Below are positions 45,541 to 58,110 of a stretch of DNA of 64,000 nt, piece by piece. The notes under the pieces are model-generated. The model was not told the DNA's origin. It worked only from the letters and a program-made list of their open reading frames with translations, and did no database searches. Each line of letters begins with the position of its first letter. The first letter of the stretch is position 1. The stretch is from Neonectria sp. B-13. Taxonomy: Eukaryota > Ascomycota > Sordariomycetes > Hypocreales > Nectriaceae. Made by a program: the position numbers and the translations under genes. The stretch lies in the NCBI GenBank assembly GCA_002682825.1, contig NOKP01000025.1, positions 651,393 through 715,392 of the forward strand, read 5' to 3'.

Positions 45541-46951
45541 GGTCAGTATGATATGTTGAGGATGTTGCCGCCCCCTTGGCCGAGTTTACGACGTCTGCCA
45601 GCCTTGTTAGCAGGTCGGTAAGAGAAGGAAACGGGCCAGCGACGCGCAAGCGGGAGGAACCGAGGCGGATCGCGAGGGCCGGACGTGAAGGGATGAGGGA
45701 CAGCACGTACTTGACTCTGGCAAGCATTTCCCATGGCTCAATTGATCGAGGCGACCGGCCGCCCATGGATTACGAGGAGAAGCGGGGGGGTATTAGTGGG
45801 CTGGTCGAAGCAGCCACGGAACGCGAAGGAGGGAGAACCGTCGTCCGAGTCCAAGAGGCAAAGGCGGAGGTGAAGGCAAGGCGAAGGCGTCGCCCTCAAC
45901 AAGCGACCTCTGTAGCCGCTGTGAAGAATGTTGGTAGTAGGGATGTTGGTCAGTCGGTGGGGGGAGGGAGTCGCGGGAGGGTTGGGCGGGCGAGACTCAG
46001 AGTCGCGAGGGAAAATGGGGGGCCGATGGGTCAAAAGAAGCACTACGCGCCAGGTCCCCATGGAGGTACTTCACTACCTGGATTGTATGTCAGGGTACTT
46101 GAAGGGTACTTGGCATCCCCCCGCCAGCACCAATGACGCCAGCAAGCGCTGCACCCATGCATTGTATGCGCTTCCCTTAATTGCATCACCCACTGTCCCT
46201 TCCCGTGTCTCGTCGCACCAGTTGCAGCACCGGAGGATCCCCTCTGGGGCTGGTTTTACCATCAAACGTCCTTGAGATTCACGGGGAAAGCACTTCGATC
46301 ACCGCGAACACACATCGTTTATCCGGCCTGCTTCCAGGACGGGATCTGTGATGTTACGAGCATCACCCCCGCGTTCCAGTCATCCCCACTCTCCCATCTC
46401 TCTCTCACGCACCCGGTTTGCCTGTACTCCATACACACATACACGAGCCACACCCCGACCTGGATAGACGAATACTCTGGGGTTATTCATTAATCAGAGC
46501 TCCCCTACACATTCGACAGCTCTCTTGACAACGCGCTCTAGTGCTCCACCAAAGCCAATCGTCACTGCCACCGAACCTCCGAGGCAACCATCCGCAGGAA
46601 CCATCAGCACTGCTTCGTGGGTAGAGACAGAGAGTTCAACCCGACAAACACCCAACTAGCTTTCTGCCATACTCTGCACTCGGCCAAAATCCTTGATCCG
46701 TTTACTTTTACGCATCAGGGTGCCACCAGCGGGGAGCGCATAGACTTTCCTCCAACAGAGTACATCCTTGGTTCACTGGTCCCAGCTATTAAAGGTTGCA
46801 CCATCCTCCATCGAACCAGAGCTTTCAATCCCATCCCCGACGGCCACCCGGATGATTTCATAAAGCCAGGAGCCGACCGAAGTTTTTTTCCCCCACGAGC
46901 GAGCATTGTCACTATCGAACCCGGGGGGCTGCAAGTTCCGAGTTCGGAAGC
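45541..46951. other. Divergent promoter, pan3 / UBX gene
   Basis: 1.4 kb. Sequence from 45740 to 46030 is G-rich on the plus strand, the likely pan3 leader side. The UBX gene leader is probably 46500-46951. Nothing else recognised. Confidence 0.5.
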
Positions 46952-48614
46952 ATGGCCGAGGGCGAGTTTGACTTGGGACAGCTGTCCACAAGCCAACAGG
47001 ACGCTCTGAACCAGTACACTCAAGTCACAAATCAGGAACTGAACGAGGCTATTCCGCTGTTGCGGCGGTCAGAGTGGAATGTCCAGGTATGAATTGAATG
47101 CCCCGTCTCGACCCCTGGCACCTCGTGTCGTCTACTAACTGCTGCTGACAATGATTACTTAGATTGCGATTGCCAAGTTTTTCGATGGCGAAGCTCCTGA
47201 TCCAGTAGCCCAGGCACTGGCGGCACAAGATATTCCTCGAGCATCAGCACGACATGAAAACCTCCAAGAAAGTTTGTTAGCCGCCGCCGCGCAGCCACGT
47301 CGAGTGTCGCAACGACAACGTACCGACCCCGCCCCGAGGATCGTGCCCCAGGCCCCAGTGACGGGGCGATCTCCATGGCTCCTCGGACTTCTCCTTGCTC
47401 CATTTGGATGGGGATGGAGAGCAGCCTCGACTCTGCTCCGTACACTCGTCTATGCGCTGTCGTTTCTGCCCGCATCTATACGTCCACGCGCAGTTACCAG
47501 CAGGATCTCGACCGGCTTCAGGGGTACTAACGGCCGAAGGCCACTCATGCCCCGAGACACGGCCGCGAGGTTTAAACGAGAGTTCGAGGAAGAGTACGGA
47601 GAAAACGAACTACCATTCTTCGAGGGTGGTGTAGCCCAGGCGCATGACCTAGCCAAGAAGGAACTCAAATTCATGTTAGTCGTCCTCATGTCCCCCGAGC
47701 ACGACGACACCGAGTCCTTTGTCAAGGAAACCCTCCTTTCACAGGAAGTGGTGGATTTTATCAAGGACCCTGCCAACAACATTGTGTTATGGGGCGGCAA
47801 TGTGCTGGACTCGGAATCCTACCAGGTTGCCACGGAGTACAACTGCACAAAGTTTCCCTTTTCGGCCCTGGTTTGTCTTACTCCCAAAGAGGGTAGTACT
47901 CGTATGGGGATCGTGAAGCGACTCGTCGGGCCTTTGCCCCCCGCCACGTACCTCTCGGAGATAAGAGCAGCGATTGAGAAGTACGGATCAGACCTGGATG
48001 GAGTTCGGGCAGAACGAACCGTGCAAGAAGTGACAAGAAGCCTCCGGACAGAGCAAGACTCGGCGTATGAGCGATCATTGGCCATTGACCGAGAACGCGC
48101 GCGCCAGAAAAGAGAGGCCGTGGCAGCGGCCGAGGCAGCAGAGAAGAGGGCTCGGGAGGAGGCGGAGGCAGCAACGGAGTTGGAGGAGAAGCGACAGCAG
48201 TGGCGAGCATGGAGAGCCACGACGATCTTGCCCGAGCCCGTGGTCAGCGATAAGACTGTTGTGCGGGTCGCGTTGAAGATGCCCGAGGAGTCCGGCATCG
48301 GCCGAATCGTTAGGCGGTTCGCGCAAGACACGTCGCTAGAAGAGCTCTATGCGTTTGTGGAGTGCTACGACATTCTACAGCAGGAGGACGAGGAGGAAGA
48401 GTCAGATGTGGAAAAGCCCGAAGACTACGAGCACGAGTTCAAGTTCCGAATCGCATCGATTCTCCCACGGATGGTCTACGAGCCCAGTCCGACGACAACG
48501 ATGGGGGAGAAGATTGGAAGATCTGGAAACCTGATTGTGGAGGGAATTACACCGGAATCGGAAGACGAGGACGACGATGATGACGAGGATGAGGAGGCTG
48601 AGGATGAAGACTAA
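46952..48614 (+). CDS. UBX-domain protein of the ER (Ubx2/FAF2-like)
   Basis: Exons 46952-47086 and 47163-48614; intron of 76 bp; 528 residues. The order is that of FAF2/UBXD8 and fission-yeast Ucp10: a UBA-like N-terminus (residues 1-55; LSTSQQDALNQYTQ, IAIAKFFDG), a hydrophobic hairpin at about 115-148 (SPWLLGLLLAPFGWGW.. VYALSFLP) that would insert in the ER or lipid-droplet membrane, a thioredoxin-like UAS domain at about 177-300 (LKFMLVVLMSPEHDDTESF, WGGNVLDSESYQVA), a long charged helix, and a UBX domain at about 395-500 (VVRVALKMPEESGIGRIVRRF), followed by a strongly acidic tail. Such proteins recruit Cdc48/p97 to ubiquitinated ER substrates (ERAD). Confidence 0.92.
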
Positions 48615-50117
48615 GTGACTAGCAAAGAAGTGATAGACTGGGGGGTGTCATGCCCGTGTACGTTGAAGATGTTGCATAGCGGTCAAGTGCTCTGATCATT
48701 ATGGTGTTGAGGGATGATTGGTCGAGGGACGGCACGCATCGTGGATGCCTCACGGGGGTTTCTCTGAGTGGTTCCAGGTTTTGTTTTTTCAACGGCAGAC
48801 GTCGTCGGTCCGGGCCTGGGCCTTGGATGCTTCCATGCCGAGACGGCATTGAGAAGAGGCAAGCTATCCGCTTGTTGTGGGATACTGCGGCAATAGCACG
48901 TCGATGCATGACTCGAAGCCCTCGTGCCCAGCTCAACGACACGCGTTCCTCTCGACAGACCCGACGTCATGTGCCACATCCATTAGCCTAGGTTGCTCCC
49001 AAGTTTGTTCGTCAGAGAAGATACCAAGACTTTGGGGAGGGGTTGATTGCGTGGGTGGTGAGGCTGTGCAACGGGACTATGTACATAGTCTGCCTGCTAC
49101 GAATGGAAGACACCGTGACGGGCACGACTCACGGTGTCCAGAGACGGATGCCCATGCGAGCAACCTGGTTAGGCACTCCAAATTTGACATGAAACAACTC
49201 GCACTTGCACTGGCACTTGTTTGCGCTTGCCTACTCTTGCCGACGGACGGAATACTACGCTTGAGCCAACCAGCAGGCCGCTTCCTGCGAACTCTGGCTT
49301 ACCCCGGATCTCCGGGCCAAATCTGCTTGGAGGCCTACTCGGTCTCCTTTTGTTCTTTTTATTTCCCCAAACTCCCCTCAACCCTCGTGGTACTTTATTT
49401 TATTTTACTTTCCGACGCCCAACCCTTTCGAGTGCTCGTATAATTACCTAACTACCCCCCCTCTCTCACCCCTGTTGTTGCTCCCCCGCTAGGCAACACG
49501 CGCTGCCGAAACTGAACTGACTTGGACGGTGACGGTGACGCACGGGGCTTGGTCCGGACGTGCGCATTCACGGCCTCGGGACTCTTCCACCGCTCCGCGG
49601 GAACGGGAACCAACGCAAAAATAAAATAAAGTCAAGGGAAGAAGAAAGAAGGAAGGAAAAGAGGAAAACTCTGTTCAGGGATTCACGGACCGTTGGTTGA
49701 GTTTCTTTCAGCTCCAGGCCCGCGCCCTTCGTCTCTTGCAGAAGCCCTTTCACTGTAGCCTCTTACAGCACAGCATCTCTAGCACTGCCCGACTCCTTCT
49801 CATCACCAGGGATCATCAAGGACCCTGGCAACCCGGCCGTCTGCTTATCCCAGACACCAGCGCTCCAATCAGTCAAAAGTCGTCCCAACCAACAAGGCTA
49901 CCAGACCGAGGGAACGCTCTCGTTTCACGAACACAACACACCATCGCCATTTCCCCCTCCCCTCTTCGCATCCGCTCGTCTCTCCTCAACCTCCGTCGTC
50001 GTCGCTACTCCGCCATCCTACGCTCTTCCGCCATCCTACGCTCCTCCTCCTCCACCCCCCGCCCGACCATCCCGCGCGCAGCCTGCTGTCGGTGGCGCGA
50101 TCGCTGAAGCAGCCGCC
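48615..50117. other. Intergenic, UBX gene 3' region and lsb5-like promoter
   Basis: 1.5 kb between two plus-strand genes. From about 49700 to 50110 the sequence is C/T-rich, a likely leader of the next gene. A short frame at 49189-49443 begins with a signal-peptide-like stretch (see findings) but is not supported as a gene. Confidence 0.5.
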
Positions 50118-51939
50118 ATGAAGTCCATGAAGGGACTCAGCGTGAACAAGGTCTTCGGCAGCATTAGGAAGAAGGCCAGCAATGTCTCTAATCGTACGCG
50201 CTACCCGAAACCTCCCCTCAACGGTCAAGACAGCCGCTGACGACAGATGTTGCAGGCAGCTCCGACGGTGTCAGCGGCACCACGCCCGCCTCGACCCCCG
50301 AAATCACCGCCCACAACAGCGTGGTATGTGTCCGCCCTTTGCGTTCCTTTGTGGTGCGCCCGTCAAACGTCACGGGTGTCTTGCTTTCAACCTGTCCGTC
50401 GATGCTAACATCAGCTTTAGAAAGCATTTTGCGAGTCTGGAGGCAAAGCACAGGTGAGCGACCCCCAAGGACCTTCGCTGGTCACAACCCTATCCCATCC
50501 CATCCCCGGCCAGCCTTTGCTAACCAGTCGCTTGCGCATCCGTCACAGACCGATGAAGTCCTCTTCCTCCCTCCGATCGTCGATGCCGCCGAATCCTCCC
50601 CCAGCGCCGCTGCTGAGTGCGCGCGCATCATCCGCAAGTACATGTCCAAGGACTACAACTCGCGACCATCATGGCAGTACAACGCTATCATGCTCTTGCG
50701 CATATTGGCCGACAACCCGGGCCCGACCTTCACCAGAAACTTCGACCAAAAGTTCGTTGACACCGCGCGCCAGCTGCTCAAGGGCGCGCGCGACCCCAGC
50801 GTGCGACAGCTTCTCATGGAGACGCTCGACGACATGGAGCACACAAAGATGGACGACGAGAACCTGACCTTGCTTACATCCATGTGGAAGAAGGAGAAAG
50901 AGAATGCCTTCTCCATGAATGGGGTATGTCCATCTGCCCACTCGTCGCCGGGCCCTTTGAGTCTTGTCCTGGTTCACTAACACATCAACTCTTTCAGGGT
51001 CAAGCACCAGCAACGAGGCCCCCGTTCATCGGCCAAGGCCAAGCTCCGTATAACCCCCATTCACAAAACTACTTCGCCCGGAGCCACACCAACAAGCGCC
51101 TGCCCGACTCCGTGGAACTGGCCAGCCGCCTCGAGGAGGCTCGCACGTCGGCCAAGCTGCTGGAGCAAGTCGTCATGAACACGCCCCCGAACGAGATGCT
51201 CGACAACGACCTTATCAAGGAGTTTGCCGACCGCTGCCAGAGCGCATCACGCAGCATCCAGGGCTACATGGTCTCTGAGAACCCCACCCCGGACAACGAG
51301 ACCATGGAGAACCTCATCGACACCAACGAGCTGCTGCAGACGGCTCTCAATCAGCACAAGCGCTCCGTCCTCAACTCTCGCAAGCACCTCGGCCTCGGCC
51401 AGCGCACCGACTCCGGCACTCCCATCACCATCCCCCACTCTAACGGATCTGATGCGGAGATCCTCAATGACCAGCGGGCGTCCGAGTCTGACTCTCACAA
51501 CCCTCCTTTGCCCGAACGCCACCACAGTCCTACCGGCAACGGCAACGGCAAAGGCAAGGAAACGGACAGCTACCCCCCACCTCCCGGCCCACCGCCGGGC
51601 GTCCCATCCTCTGTTTCTGCCTCCGACTCCTACAAGCTCCCCAGCGCTCCCTCGCCAGATCCGTTTGAGGACCCCTTCCGAGACCCTCATGCAGTCGGTT
51701 CGTCCAGTCACGCGGGCCCCAGCAACGGTGACTTCTCCGAGCCCTTCCACCCAGGCTTCAACACCACCGAGAGCTACCGAGACCGCCAGGACAGCGCCGT
51801 CGGAAAGGTGGCCATGCATGGTGCTGCTCCCTCCGAGTCGACTGACCCACCAGCACCCGCGCGACGAAAGGCAAACGACGTGTCGGATGATGACGACGAC
51901 CTCTACGATGCGCCGCCCAAGCCCATGTATAGGTACTAG
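50118..51939 (+). CDS. VHS/GAT-domain adaptor, Lsb5-like
   Basis: Five exons: 50118-50193, 50247-50323, 50421-50453, 50549-50923 and 50998-51939; introns of 53, 97, 95 and 74 bp; about 500 residues. Basic start MKSMKGLSVNKVFGSIRKK. A VHS/ENTH-like helical domain spans about residues 50-190 (KAFCESGGKAQ, AAAECARIIRKYMS, PSWQYNAIMLLRILADN, SVRQLLMETLDDM). A GAT domain spans about 215-310 (LASRLEEARTSAKLLEQV, LIDTNELLQTALNQHKR). A Pro-rich disordered tail follows with PPPPGPPPG, DPFEDPF and an acidic DDDDDLYD end. Yeast Lsb5 binds ubiquitin, Arf and actin regulators at sites of endocytosis. Intron 1 has two in-frame acceptors (50246 or 50255) that differ by three residues. Exon 3 is only 33 nt. 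Confidence 0.9.
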
Positions 51940-54900
51940 AGCACGGGAAGTAGCACGGTAGGAAGAGGTATTAGAAGATGAGGCGGCCCGTTGGGTTGGC
52001 CTACGGGGCCCAACGGCTTTGTAGTTGAAGCTTACCGCTGATTGTCAGCTTGTCCTTAACCTACCTCAGGGGGAAATGGCTTGAATGTGTCGGGGATATG
52101 GTTGCATATCCGTTGGATGGAAAGGCTCGCGCAGTATAAGCATAGGCTGGCACGGCGAAAGGACGGATCCCCATAGCGTTCTTCTTTAACTTTTATTGTA
52201 TTGACCCGCGTTCTGCGAATGGCGAAGAACATCCTACCCTCAGGTATCTCTAGGAACTACTCGCAAGTGATGCTTCAGCAAGCTAACAACGCGGGTTGGG
52301 TGGATTATGCTCCTGCGCCCGCGACTTACCTTGGGCATGCAGTGCTTCTCGGGGCACAAGTACGACCTAGAGAAGCTTCGCCGCTCGCTTTTCTCGAAGT
52401 GGTAGAGTCCTCCCCTGTCCTCCGATCCTTGGATGCATCCCCTGAGGGCATGGGCAGACAGGTACAGTCGTGACTGATGTGAGAACACAGCAGGGGCGCT
52501 AGCAGCGGCACAATCGCACCCGGCCGAGGCAGGGTACAGAGGACTTGACGTTGTGAGTGCAATTCTGCGGTGGCCATTGGCGTGGCTCATGATCCGGTGG
52601 GCTGGACTTGGGAGTGATCGTCACCCACGAGCATCGGGAGACAGGGAGCAAGGGACTCGAGGGGAGACTCAAGTTGTACCAGGCGCACGAGGCAATGTCA
52701 AGGCCACGGTGACCTCGGGTTTCACATGGAGCGGGGAATTGACCTGTTTCTTTGTCTGGTCGGCCGTAACAAGGTTGGAGCAAGACGCGGCAGTGGGCGT
52801 GCCAGAGGCTTCTGAGACGAAACCCGGAGGACCGAAACGAAACGAAACAAAGCAGGAGTGCGTGAGACGAGAACTGCTGGAGCGGGCACGCGCTCTAGGA
52901 AGCGATGGAGAATCGATGCGAAGACGGAAGACTAGTGTGGTGCCAGAACGTCATGCCACTCTGTTATCTTGTACATATGATTTTCGTTTTCGTTTTGCGG
53001 AATGTCTGACGCCGCTGTGGTGATTGGCCTGTACTTTGTAAACCTGGCAGTGATTCAAAGGCACTTATAGCCGATATACATACTTGATGCCTTCTTGCAG
53101 TAGCTCCTTGCAGTAACTTGTACGGCCAGATGCATGGCAAGGTCACATCCGGCATCCTCACCCGCTAGCGGCGACGGCGTTCATGGCGAGCAAGGCCCCT
53201 TCGATGAGCGCGAATTCTAGGGCTGTAATGGGCACGGAATCTCCATGCTGCTGTGCTGAGCGGGCGGGTAACACGACAGCAGCAAGACCTCGAGTAGATG
53301 AAGGCGGCAAGGATGTGGGCTGACCTACCGGCGTGATTGTATGCAAGGGGACTGAGGGCATATCGAGTTGTTGGAAGCCCGCAGGTCGACGAATATGCAG
53401 TCACTCAGTAGTAGATATGTTAGTTGCAGACATATGGATCCATGGGGACGTGCGAGAAAGCCGATCTCAACGCAAAACAGACTGAGGTTCGGAGCAACAC
53501 ATTCTGGCCCCGTCCAAGCGGATAGACAGATGGCTCTGGGTTACAGCTTACGCGGAGAGTACACGGCGGGGGTCAACGAGAAGCGGAGAATGACACAAAG
53601 TAAACAGCGCAGTTGGCAAAAGGGAAGCAAAGCGACGGAGCGGGTGACGGTGACGAATGGCAATGCCTCAAATATCGGTATTTTGTGTTGGCGTTGGTGT
53701 CGGTTGGTGGTTGGTGGTGAAGTTGAGTCGAGGCGCGTGATAGTCGGCAGCGATGAAAGGTGCCTTACCAAAGGCAGCAAAAGTGAGCGAGTGGCCACGG
53801 AACCAGCCGAAATCGGCAAATATGACGATACGTAACTTAACTGCAAAAGATGGAAGGTCCAGGCAAAAGGAAAGAAAGGCGGGCAGGTACTAGTATGCAC
53901 TTACCTCAAAAGGATCAGGGATTAGGAAACTTGGGATGAACGCCAGCCAGGCCAGGCAGGTCAGGCGATGGCTTCCTTCCAACTTCTGGCCCGGCGCTGG
54001 TCGACGGCCTGAGGCCAGTCCACAATTAGATTAGGCATGATTTGGTCTTTAGCTGAGTCGCAGCCAAGACCGGAAATACTAGCATCAGCATTCATTCAAC
54101 AATGCGGCAGAACAGAGATCATCCCTTCTCGCAGCAAACAGGGGAGACGCGGCCATCTTAAAAGCATCAGCAGTAAGCAAGCAAGCAAATCCCAGTCACG
54201 ACCAGCACCGCACCGCAAGTGGTGACTACGAAACTGCGAAATGCCACTGTTTTTCAGCCTCTCGCATCCCGCGACCACCACAGCCCCGTCCTCGCCGCAA
54301 CGGCCTCGGGGCACACCGTGTTGCGACTTGCATCGGGTGGCCGTCTCGCCAGTCCGCCCTGGCGCGCCCACAGAGTCGACGGGTCCACAGACGCTATAAA
54401 GAGTCGGCCAAGTTCTAGACTCACCTCGGCAAAGCATCAAAGGCATAACGGGCATGGACGTGACATGGCAAAAGGCATGAGGGACGACATGGATGACCGA
54501 TGGACTTGCAACTGCGGGATGGAGTCTTTCTTGCATCACGCTTTCACGCCGCCCCCGGTTTGGCGGCGCCGGCTCCTGCGGGCGATTGGTTCCCGCTCCT
54601 ACGCCATGATGCTAAGGGCGCCGAAGGAGGGGGCGACGGTTCCCCGAACGTGGCTGGACCCAATTTCCCGTTTCGGGACATTCTTGCGAACATATCAGAT
54701 TCGCGATGGGAGATGAGGCATGGCTCATGTCGAGATTCGACGGTGCCGTGTGCGACATTGCAACTATTGCGGCCCATTCTGCGGCGCGTAGTACCACAGC
54801 GCCCGTCGTCAGCTTTTCCTCACCCGTGTGTGGTTTGTGCTTTGTGCTTTGCCGAGCAAGAGTCAAGATGCAACAGCAAATCGCACAGCAAATCGCACAC

Positions 54901-56336
54901 AGACACACATAGACACGCATTTCTGCCGATTCGTGCGCTCCATCGACCCATCTATCCAGCCCCAATCCGCATAGTCTCACGCTCGCTCATGTCGATCGGG
55001 CACGAGGATCATCGTCGTCTTATTGTTTCTTTTTCTCGGCCCCCCGCCCATGGATAGGCCCCGTTTTGAAGTCTAGAAGCTGACACACTTGACACTGGAT
55101 CTTCAACGACAAGCCAACACACGGCTCGCCAAGTTTTATCCATCCATCCATCCCATGGCCTCTTTCGTCGTGATGTTTGGCCTTTGAGTTTCCACCCTCT
55201 TGATAAGTCGTTCTCCTTGTTTTGTCTCCCGTTCTTTTACACAGACACACACGCACACACGTTTTCAAGGGGGTGTACTCTGTTGATGTCGTTTTACCCA
55301 CCATGTCTCTGCCGCCGTCCCTCCATTCGTCCATGACAACGTCTTCTTCACGGCGGAGCTGATCCGTCTCCTCCTCTTCCTCCCCTCCTGCTCCCTTCTT
55401 GCCTCCCCGATGCAGCACCCTGGTTGCTTCATCATCCACAATCCGTCACTCTACATTAGTTCCTCTGCACAAGACAACAACTCACGCTTGCTACCCGATC
55501 TCCATCCCTTAAGCGGCTCACCCATCTCCACATGGCTTAACATGACGACCCTCTCGCATCGCCCTATTCCATCTCCACCACTGCCGCCTTTTCTAAATTC
55601 TACCTCTCTAGTCTCCACCGACGTACCCTTCCTTGCCTTCGTCCCCGTCCGGGATCCTCCATGATCACCCACCCAGAGCCCCAGACCCTTGTCCATCCGC
55701 TGGCATTGCTCCCGCTCCCTGGCATCTCCCTGTGCTCACTCTCGTTCTTGCTCTTGCTTGCGCTCGCTCTCTTGTCTCGTCCTCTAACACATATCTGCCC
55801 GCCTTCTGATGGCCGTCCATGATACATATCCCGTGCTGTTCAGTCTTGACAGCAGACCGGCCCACTCAACCCCTGCTCCTTTTCTCACTTCTTATATGCA
55901 ACCTGCGACGTAGCCGTGCCGTTATGCTCGATAGAGAGACATATATACCTGTTCGACGGTCCCAGGCGCCTGCATGCTCCCAACCAAGTGGCTCGTTTGC
56001 TGACCCAACGCCATTTCGCCTCCATCATCTCCATCCCCGGTTAACTCCCCTGGTTAACCTTCCCTGCTACCGTTCCGCTTCCTCGGATCTGCGTCCACGC
56101 CAGGGCCACAATTCCACCCGCCTTCAGCTCAGCCATAACCGTCTGATGTCCTTTCGTTACTTTCACCCCAACCAGCCTAGTGTCATCTGTCAGAGCCAGC
56201 CCACACTTCCGGATTGCTCTCTCTGCAGACTTACACCCTCACATACATACTCAGCACACCACCACGCTCACTTCTGCACCGATTCACGACCTCGCATGTT
56301 CCCTTTCTACTCTCTTCTCATAATCCCTTTCCAACC
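51940..56336. other. 4.4-kb intergenic region
   Basis: No gene model supported. The left part is the 3' UTR of the Lsb5-like gene. From about 55300 to 56336 the plus strand is pyrimidine-rich and should be the promoter and leader of the F-box gene. The middle, 52200-55000, has many short stop-free stretches on both strands without family resemblance or consistent splice signals. Confidence 0.5.
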
Positions 56337-58110
56337 ATGCGCTCGTCGACGGATCTCTTGCTTCCGTCCCCCTCCATCTCCTTCTCCTCGGCTCTCCCCT
56401 CGGCCTCCCCCTCCCTCTACTCCTCGCGCCCTCCCATTGCTTCTCGCCGCATGGCCTCCTCTCTGAAACCAACCCCTGCGTTGAATCTATCATTTGGGCA
56501 TCTCAGTTCGGAGCTTCTCGCTCTCATATTTGAACAGGTAGGTTTCTGTTTCCCCATGCCCGCATATGGCGATGTTCCAGATACACACAGCGCTAATCAC
56601 CTACCCCAGCTCCGAGATGTAGACTCGCCCTCTCTGGAGTCCGTGCGTCTTGCCTCAAGGAGGTTCGATGCAATTGCGACGCCTATCGTCTATCAGCTCT
56701 TAACATTGAACGAACGTCTTGTTGCACCTGATGCCCGTCACCGTTATCCTGCCACCTTTCGCCACATTTCTATTCATACAAACCACGTGGTCGTCCCCAG
56801 CAATCTAGACCCAGAGGGTATTACCCGACTCCTTCTAGGGGTCCAGAGACTCGCCTCGATAAGGTAATGTTCATCACTCTGCCGCATCTAGCTTACTACT
56901 GACACGTCGGCCTGATAGGTGGCGGTTCGTTGTCGGGGATTCCCATGCTGCTGGCATATGGTTGCCTTCAGATGTCCTAAATTCTAGTCACAAGCGCCTT
57001 GGTGAGACTAAGCTCCATGTCGAGAACCTGCCGTTGTGTGAATTCGACAACCATCTCCGCGACTGTTACGCCCAAGCTCTTCCTCCACGGCTTTTGACGT
57101 CACTCAAACTGACAAGCCCTTCACCAACCCTTTCTACTCGGCTTGGCTCATTGAAGACCCTTCTTCTACAGTCTCCCCAACTCCGGACTTTACACTATGA
57201 GGATCGTGGCCAAGGTACCAGCTTCGACTTTCAGCCCGGAGAGCGGTTGCCTCCGTTTGCCCGGCTACTTCTACGATCTTACGATTGGAACCACTCCGCT
57301 GAGGATGTCCGAAAGCATTGGAACTTTTCGCAAATAAAGTCCTTGGAGTTGGTGTCGGTGCCCGTGTTCAAGTTCCTTTCGTCCATCTCCTTGAGTGACT
57401 TCTCGGGCCTCCACACATTGCACGTGGAGGATTATAGCCACCTCCCTGACAGGAGGCAGGAGGCTACTGGTGGCCTCTACCTGCTCACCAAGAACCATAT
57501 CCAAGCACTGGAGGTTCTCGACATAACATGCCATACGCAACTCTTTCCCCTGGATGCGATTGAGGCGCATGGGCGGTCACTACGAGTTCTACGGTTCCGA
57601 GACCACATTGGCTTTGCGGAGGACGATCGGAGGTGTCCAACCTTGTGGGGTGGTGATTTGGAGTTCCTTTCCCGACGTCTGAGATTAGTCCACACGCTGG
57701 AGTTGGACATGGACGTCGGATTATGCGACCCGCCAGAGTTTCTCCGGGCTGTCTGTGCCTTTCCATCTCTGGACACGCTGACTTTGCACGTACAAACTGT
57801 CGTCGGACCGCTAGAGGACATTCCTATCAACGTGGACCGCGATTACGAGGCAGCCCTGCAGACCTTCCGCTTTCTCGTCCAGGGCAGGCAGCAGGGTGTG
57901 TCGAGGCCATGGAAACGGATCACCATCAACGTTGGAGGGTGGAAGCGCGTCATGGTCAGGCGACTGAGCAGTGCGTGGCATCGGCAGAACGAATTGGGGA
58001 TATATGCGGAGAGATGTTTCATCCTGGAGCGGAATGCTCTAGGTCGGTTAGGACTACGAGAGGAGATGTGCCTGGAAAACTCGAGTCGCCGGGCCAGTCC
58101 GGCTCCTTGA
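56337..58110 (+). CDS. F-box-like protein with leucine-rich C-terminal part
   Basis: Exons 56337-56537, 56610-56863 and 56919-58110; introns of 72 and 55 bp; 548 residues. An F-box-like helix set spans about residues 52-90 (LSFGHLSSELLALIFEQ|LRDVDSPSLESVRLASRRFDAIATPIVY), split by intron 1. The rest (LGSLKTLLLQSPQLRTLHY, SLELVSVPVFKFL, LRVLRFRDHIGF) looks like degenerate leucine-rich repeats, as in many fungal F-box proteins that pick substrates for SCF ubiquitin ligases. The substrate is unknown. Intron 1 is a multiple of three with no stop, so the unspliced form would add 24 residues. The start is uncertain: in-frame ATGs lie at 56214, 56337 and 56451; 56337 and 56451 have better contexts (510 residues from 56451). 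Confidence 0.75.

Noticed and set aside
53165..55057. Several 60-185-codon frames on both strands
   Set aside because: No shared motifs, no consistent splice joins and no coding-type periodicity that I could follow; treated as intergenic.
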